Positions 13,998-17,186 of a stretch of DNA of 17,186 bases are shown piece by piece. Origin of the DNA: CADEEN01 sp031379365 (GTDB lineage Bacteria > Pseudomonadota > Gammaproteobacteria > Burkholderiales > Burkholderiaceae_C). The notes under the pieces are model-generated. The model saw nothing but the letters and a program-made list of their open reading frames with translations, was not told the DNA's origin and did no database searches. The stretch covers positions 1 to 17,186 of the forward strand of contig JANNFB010000116.1 of NCBI GenBank assembly GCA_031379365.1, in the 5' to 3' direction. A program made the translations under genes and the position numbers. Positions within the stretch are counted from its first letter, which is position 1. Every line of letters begins with the position of its first letter.

Positions 13998-15125
13998 ATG
14001 GCCACTCGCCCGTCCCGTCGCGGCATCCACCTCGAATACGGCTTCGCACCCGATGCCGCGCAGCGCGGCGCCACGTTGGCCAACCCGCTGATCGACCTGC
14101 TGCGCAGCCTGCGCGACAGCGGCTCGATCAGCGCCGCCGCGCGCCTGTCGGGCAGCTCTTACCGTCACACCTGGGGCCTGCTCAAACACTGGGAGGGTGT
14201 GCTCGACGCCGAGCTGGTGGTCTGGGCCAAGGGCCAGCCGGCGCGCCTGACGCCGCTGGCCGAACGTCTGCTGTGGGCCGAGACGCGGGCGCGCACGCGC
14301 CTGGCGCCGCACATCGAAGCGCTGCGCAGCGAACTCGAGCGCGTGCTGACCCTGGCCTTCGATGCGGCGCACGAAGTGCTCACCGTCTATGCCAGCCACG
14401 ACCTGGCCTTGCCGCTGCTGCGCGACCAGGCCGATGCGCACGGCCTGCACATCGACCTGCGCTTTGCCGGCAGCACCGATGCCTTGCAGGCGCTGGTCCA
14501 GGGCCGCTGCGATGTGGCCGGGTTTCACGTGCCGCTGCTGGCCGCTGGCAAGCCACCGGGCTTTGCGCGCGCGCTCAAGAGCCTGCTCAAGCCGGGCCGG
14601 CACAAGTTGATTGCTTGCCACCGGCGTAGCCAGGGCCTGCTGGTGGCACCTGGCAATCCCCACGGCGTCGTCGGTGTTGCGGACCTGGCGCGGCCGGGGT
14701 TGCGCTTCATCAACCGCCAGCCCGGTTCGGGCACGCGCCTGCTCACGGAGCACTTGCTGGCACAGGCCGGCATAGAGCCTGAACGCATTGCCGGTTTTCA
14801 CGGCCCCTGCGAAGAGACGCATGTGGCGGTGGCCGCCGCCATCGCCAGCGGCCAGGCTGATGCGGCAGTGGGCATCGAGGCTGCCGCGGCGCAGTTCAGT
14901 CTTGGCTTCGTGCCACTGGCCGAGGAGGGCTACTACCTGGTGTGTCTGAAAGACAGCCTGGACCGCAGCGCCATCGTCCGGCTGCGGGAGTTGCTGGCCA
15001 GTGCCGCCTGGGCCGAGGCTGCGGGCTCATTGCCAGGTTGTTCGGCCGCCGCCGATGCCGGCCAGGTGCTGGCGCTGACGCAGGCGCTGCCGTGGTGGCA
15101 CTACCGCACGCCGCGCGCGACCTGA
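13998..15125 (+). CDS. ModE-type winged-helix regulator with PBP-like ligand domain
   Basis: A 375-residue one-component regulator. Residues 25-95 form a ModE/LysR-like winged helix, with the recognition segment SISAAARLSGSSYRHTWGLL (43-62) and the wing near KGQPARLTPLAERLL. Residues about 127-350 form a periplasmic-binding-protein-like domain: VYASHDLALPLL, FAGSTDALQALVQGRCDVAG, the FINRQPGSGTR segment and a DAAVGIEAAA strand. The latter matches the PBP-like domain also found at the C-terminus of some MoeA proteins and ModE-like regulators, in place of the MOP domain of classical ModE. There is no signal peptide, so it is an intracellular sensor. It likely binds an oxyanion or small ligand and controls nearby genes such as the adjacent ABC importer or the GST gene; the ligand is not proven. 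The ATG at 13998 lacks a Shine-Dalgarno. The stop lies 7 bp from the convergent ATPase gene. Confidence 0.87.
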   Translation: MATRPSRRGIHLEYGFAPDAAQRGATLANPLIDLLRSLRDSGSISAAARLSGSSYRHTWGLLKHWEGVLDAELVVWAKGQPARLTPLAERLLWAETRARTRLAPHIEALRSELERVLTLAFDAAHEVLTVYASHDLALPLLRDQADAHGLHIDLRFAGSTDALQALVQGRCDVAGFHVPLLAAGKPPGFARALKSLLKPGRHKLIACHRRSQGLLVAPGNPHGVVGVADLARPGLRFINRQPGSGTRLLTEHLLAQAGIEPERIAGFHGPCEETHVAVAAAIASGQADAAVGIEAAAAQFSLGFVPLAEEGYYLVCLKDSLDRSAIVRLRELLASAAWAEAAGSLPGCSAAADAGQVLALTQALPWWHYRTPRAT

Positions 15126-15132
15126 TACGGGC

Positions 15133-16191
<1,059 letters not shown>

Positions 16192-16334
16192 CTCAGTATT
16201 CCCATGGCGCCGACGCGGCACCTTCGACGCACGCACCGGTGCAGCCAAGCACACGCCGCCGATCCGGCTCTGCCGGTCGGCCAGCGTGCCTTGCAGGCCG
16301 CATTGCCGCGAGACGCGGCCATTCCTCGGCCCGT

Positions 16335-16358
16335 CCAAGCCGACGCCGGTCGGCTTGG
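16335..16358 (-). repeat. Perfect 10-bp inverted repeat with 4-base loop
   Basis: CCAAGCCGAC (16335-16344) pairs exactly with GTCGGCTTGG (16349-16358) around a GCCG loop. As RNA this is a very stable hairpin lying about 60 bases after the permease stop codon and about 145 bases before the ATPase start. No T-run follows on the minus strand, so a plain intrinsic terminator is not supported. It could attenuate or protect the upstream message. Confidence 0.75.
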
Positions 16359-16373
16359 AGCCGCGGGCCTCGG

Positions 16374-16416
16374 CCCCCTGGAGGGGGAGCGGCGAAGCCG
16401 CTTCGGGGGTGGTTCA
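16374..16416 (-). repeat. GC-rich double-hairpin repeat after the permease stop, copy 2
   Basis: On the plus strand: CCCCC-TGGA-GGGGG (16374-16387), GCGGC-GAA-GCCGC (16389-16401), then TTCGGGGGTGG (16402-16412). It has the same order and spacing as the copy at 98-138. The first stem is one pair longer and the loops differ, while both stems stay fully paired. It starts a few bases after the permease stop codon on the minus strand. From memory, similar elements follow many genes in Comamonadaceae-type genomes; not checked. Confidence 0.75.
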
Positions 16417-16418
16417 TT

Positions 16419-17186
16419 TCATGCTCCGGTGACGATCAGAGGTTGCGCGCGCTCGCGGCGCCCGAGCTTGGCTGCGCCGGTGAAGGCCTGCACCCCCAGC
16501 AGCACCAGCAGCATGAAGAGCATCAGCACCGTCGAGTAGGCGATGGCCAGCGGGTACTCGCCGGCCTCCACGCGGCCGATGATGTAGACCGTGGACAGGT
16601 TGTACTTGGCCGTGGCCAGGAAGATCACGGCGCTCACGGCCGTCATGGCGTGCGTGAAGCTGAACACCAGGGTGGCCAGGATGGCGGGCTTGAGCAGTGG
16701 CAGCACGATGTGCGTCAGGGTGCGCCAGGTCGAGGCGCGAAGGGTCGACGACGCCTCGTCGAGCGACTTGTCGATCTGCGCCAGCGCGGCAATGCCGGCG
16801 CGCACCCCGACCGGCATGTTGCGGAAGACGAAGCACAGGATCAGGATCGCCAGCCCGCCGGTGAGTTCGAGCGGCGCGACATTGAAGGCCACGATGTAGG
16901 CCACGCCGATCACGGTGCCCGGCACCGCGAAGCTGACCATGGTCAGGAACTCGAAGCTGGCGCGGCCGGCGAAGCGGTGCCGCGTGATGACGTAGGCCGA
17001 GAGCAGGCCGACGATGGCGGTCAGCGGTGCGGCGATGGCCGCCACCTCGATGGTGGTGAAGAAGCTGTCCCAGGCCGAGCCGGTGAAGTGCGGCTTGAGG
17101 CCGTTCCAGTCGATGCCGAAGCCCTCCTGGATGTGCGTCAGCACGAGGGTCATCTCGCCGCGGCCGATGTCCTTGACGAAGCCGCC
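16419..17186 (-). CDS. ABC importer permease, FbpB/AfuB-like, C-terminal part
   Basis: The 3' part (255 residues) of an inner-membrane permease whose reading frame stays open to the right edge, so the start lies outside. The visible part is a complete binding-protein-dependent transport domain: six hydrophobic segments, beginning with the FFTTIEVAAIAAPLTAIVGL helix, and an EAA loop (DEASSTLRASTWRTLTHIVL) that docks on the ATPase. The preceding soluble segment (THIQEGFGIDWNGLKPHF) resembles the linker between the halves of two-domain permeases of the iron(III)/thiamine/aminoethylphosphonate class, so the missing part is probably a second transport domain. An ATG at 17151-17153 is an internal methionine in my view, as the homology-like sequence continues upstream. 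It is the partner of the FbpC/PotA-type ATPase downstream. Confidence 0.9.
   Translation of the reverse strand, partial: GGFVKDIGRGEMTLVLTHIQEGFGIDWNGLKPHFTGSAWDSFFTTIEVAAIAAPLTAIVGLLSAYVITRHRFAGRASFEFLTMVSFAVPGTVIGVAYIVAFNVAPLELTGGLAILILCFVFRNMPVGVRAGIAALAQIDKSLDEASSTLRASTWRTLTHIVLPLLKPAILATLVFSFTHAMTAVSAVIFLATAKYNLSTVYIIGRVEAGEYPLAIAYSTVLMLFMLLVLLGVQAFTGAAKLGRRERAQPLIVTGA

Larger units (their letters stand above)
16192..16418 (-). other. Hairpin-rich gap between permease and ATPase genes
   Basis: This 227-bp gap separates two genes of one ABC importer that usually abut. It holds a perfect 10-bp hairpin and a copy of the double-hairpin repeat, both nearer the permease end. The ATPase-proximal part (16192-16334) shows no ORF of interest, and I found no clear promoter in it. 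The gap may let the two genes be expressed at different levels. Confidence 0.55.

Overview
The window looks like a chromosomal segment from a high-GC betaproteobacterium, most likely Burkholderiales (Comamonadaceae or the Rubrivivax/Leptothrix group). This rests on the very GC-rich codon usage, the style of the proteins and a GC-rich hairpin repeat placed directly after stop codons. The assignment comes from reading the sequence and recalling families; no database search was run.

Left block (minus strand, 139-2375): an aldehyde dehydrogenase gene followed by a short-chain dehydrogenase gene, 11 bp apart and probably one transcript. Together they could oxidise an alcohol or hydroxyl group and then an aldehyde. 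They diverge, with only 50 bp between, from a long plus-strand operon.

Central block (plus strand, 2426-13285): about 11 kb of tightly packed co-directional genes, mostly joined by ATGA overlaps or gaps of a few bases. It encodes a complete Dpp/Opp-type ABC importer: two permeases, two ATPases and a periplasmic binding protein. The importer is interleaved with other genes. A FrnE-like DsbA-family oxidoreductase and a CYTH-domain protein lie between the permeases and the first ATPase. An unrecognised exported protein of lower GC sits between the two ATPases. After the binding protein come a SnoaL-like protein, an amidase-signature hydrolase, a TTC38-family TPR-like protein and a DUF1992 protein. 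A cautious reading is uptake of a peptide- or amide-like compound, hydrolysis by the amidase, and possibly oxidation by the divergent dehydrogenases. The substrate cannot be read from sequence.

Right block (13308-17186): a glutathione S-transferase-like gene (minus) diverges from a regulator (plus) that fuses a ModE-type winged helix to a periplasmic-binding-protein-like domain. The regulator converges, 7 bp apart, on the minus-strand ATPase gene of a second ABC importer (Fbp/Pot type). The permease gene of that importer runs off the right edge. The 227-bp gap between permease and ATPase holds a perfect 10-bp hairpin and the second copy of the hairpin repeat; the first copy follows the SDR stop codon at the left edge.

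No tRNA, rRNA, CRISPR array, transposase or phage gene was seen. The most unusual feature is the makeup of the importer operon. None of it is a proven new system.
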